Source: Propionibacterium sp. (GTDB lineage: Bacteria; Actinomycetota; Actinomycetes; Actinomycetales; Actinomycetaceae). Taken from it: a stretch of DNA of 6,320 nucleotides. Numbering within the stretch: the first letter of the stretch is position 1; each line of letters starts with the position of its first letter. The translations under genes and the position numbers were made by a program. Shown here in pieces: positions 5,205 to 6,320 of the stretch. The stretch spans positions 1 to 6,320 of the forward strand of contig JAKECL010000125.1 of NCBI GenBank assembly GCA_030460725.1, read 5' to 3'. The notes beneath the pieces are model-generated. The model was not told the DNA's origin and ran no database searches. It saw nothing but the letters and a program-made list of their open reading frames with translations.

Positions 5205-6320
5205 TTCCCTGTCCGGATTGTGAGGTGAGTCGCAGGATCCAGACCCAGACGTCGACGGCTGATCCAGCCTGCCAGCAGCGGCGCACCCGAGGCCAGCGCC
5301 ACCTCTCCTGCCCCCGGGGCGATCCGTCCGGAGCTGTCGTGGACGCCCAGCACACCGCCCGGAGTTCCCGGTGCCGTATCCGAGGCCACGCCCTGGGCCT
5401 GCGCCCAGTCGATGGGAGACGCCTCCACGGGGGCCCCGGTGCCCGCTTCCACGGTCCTCCCGGCACGCACGGCGGACGACTGCACGCCGGTCGGGTTGCG
5501 CTGGAGCGAGGCACTCCTGCCACCGGTCCGGGGAACCGACTCTGAGGCCGTGGGGGTCGCGAAGTGCGCGTCATGGGCGACGCTCAGGGGCGCTGCGATC
5601 TTGGCCCGGTCGCGCCGCCCCTCAGAGGTGTACCAGTAGGAGGACTGTCCCGTGCGCACCTGGAAGTCGATGAAGCCCTGGGGGAATGACCCCCAGTAGG
5701 CGCCATTCGTCGCCGTCCTCCTCGCCTGGGAGTTGCGACCACCCGAATCGTTGATCGCCACCCCCAGACAGGTGGGTTCATGCGTGAATCCGTGGTCCGA
5801 GGCCGCACCCGTGACATCCACGCCGGCCAGGTCCGCCAGGACGACCGTCGTGGGTGCGAGCTTCTCCCACTTGCTGGTGTCGTCCATGTGCGTACCGTAC
5901 CCAGCTGCAGTCGCCCTGGGTTGACCATTCCCGCTGGTATCCAGCGTGAGCGTCGGATCCGAGACGTCCCGGTACGTCATCCCGTCGTAGTGGGCGACGG
6001 TCCAGGATCCCTTCCAGGACACGGTCGTCGACCCGTCGGCCGAGGTCTTGCCGGTGCCGCCCGAGACGACCACCTGGGACTCGGTGGTGTGGGCGCGCCC
6101 CTGGCTGCTCCATCCCAGTGTGACGGGCGCACCCGTGCGATCCAAGCACCTGGTCTCCCACGTGGCGGGGACCCATATCCCCGAGGCGTCGGGCTTCTCG
6201 ATCCTCACATTGGAGTCCTCGGCCCGGTAGAGCGTGCCCACGTCGGCGCGCGTCCACAGGCGCGCAGACCCTGCATCGCCTGCAGCCCCTGCCGACAGGA
6301 CGTTGCCGGAACCGTGGAAG
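5201..6320 (-). CDS. HtaA-like secreted surface protein, C-terminal part (5' end outside window)
   Basis: The frame is open to the window edge, giving 372 C-terminal residues (numbered from the first visible codon); a GTG at 6241 is only an internal Val. Residues about 96-170 contain SWKGSWTVAHYDGMTYRDVS, then DPTLTLD, a Gly-Tyr turn and a VVLADLAGVDVTG strand. This resembles the second half of HtaA domains, found in secreted or anchored actinobacterial heme-acquisition proteins. WGSFPQGFIDFQ (209-220), followed by TGQSSYWYTSEG, is a motif I associate with the tail of such domains in large actinobacterial surface proteins. The only two cysteines (58 and 184) could form a disulfide outside the cell. 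A low-complexity Ser/Gly/Pro/Ala linker follows, then a weakly hydrophobic segment (338-353) before SRRR, resembling a C-terminal membrane anchor; there is no LPXTG. It lies 58 bp upstream of the ABC genes, same strand. The family call rests on remembered motifs only. Confidence 0.6.
   Translation of the reverse strand, partial: FHGSGNVLSAGAAGDAGSARLWTRADVGTLYRAEDSNVRIEKPDASGIWVPATWETRCLDRTGAPVTLGWSSQGRAHTTESQVVVSGGTGKTSADGSTTVSWKGSWTVAHYDGMTYRDVSDPTLTLDTSGNGQPRATAAGYGTHMDDTSKWEKLAPTTVVLADLAGVDVTGAASDHGFTHEPTCLGVAINDSGGRNSQARRTATNGAYWGSFPQGFIDFQVRTGQSSYWYTSEGRRDRAKIAAPLSVAHDAHFATPTASESVPRTGGRSASLQRNPTGVQSSAVRAGRTVEAGTGAPVEASPIDWAQAQGVASDTAPGTPGGVLGVHDSSGRIAPGAGEVALASGAPLLAGWISRRRLGLDPATHLTIRTGK

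Noticed and set aside
5173..5574. Alternative minus-strand frame over the C-terminus of the HtaA-like gene
   Set aside because: It is Arg/Pro/Trp-rich without motif, whereas the main frame continues smoothly to a plausible anchor-like tail and stop.
1..6320. CRISPR arrays, tRNA or rRNA genes, insertion sequences, phage or toxin-antitoxin modules
   Set aside because: I saw no regularly spaced repeats, no tRNA-like cloverleaf with a CCA end, no rRNA motifs, and no transposase or integrase-like protein on either strand.

Overview
The window is high-GC DNA with tight gene packing, ATGA start/stop overlaps and strong GC bias at third codon positions. This points to an actinobacterium. A resemblance to Actinomycetaceae or Propionibacteriales-type commensals is a guess from the protein families, not something the sequence proves.

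Left part (1-1328, plus strand): the 3' end of a luciferase-like flavin monooxygenase gene, then a small NAD(P)H:FMN reductase gene overlapping it by 4 bases. The two look like a two-component flavin oxygenase pair (the CE1758/CE1759 type): the reductase makes FMNH2 and the monooxygenase uses it. The substrate is unknown.

Middle (1329-1619): a repeat-rich gap between convergent genes, about 290 bp. It holds a 20-bp tandem duplication, a 21-bp direct repeat 94 bp apart, a small hairpin and a degenerate 18-bp repeat running into the end of the ABC gene. I see no convincing protein in it.

Right part (1620-6320, minus strand): reading leftwards, first the 3' part of a gene for a secreted, apparently membrane-anchored protein resembling HtaA-type heme/iron-acquisition surface proteins (5201-6320, runs off the window). 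A 58-bp gap follows with a perfect 16-bp palindrome resembling DtxR/IdeR iron boxes. Then come two translationally coupled half-transporter genes (3500-5142 and 1620-3503), each a membrane domain plus ATPase in one chain, in the CydD/CydC-like heterodimeric fold. The first ABC gene is interrupted as written by a one-base frame change at a run of five G (plus strand 4215-4219), exactly in the linker between its membrane domain and its ATPase domain.

The most interesting reading of the minus-strand block is an iron-regulated heme or iron-chelate handling locus: a surface HtaA-like protein plus a CydDC-like heterodimeric transporter. Iron control is inferred from a single operator-like palindrome, and the heme link from family resemblance. 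Neither is shown directly.
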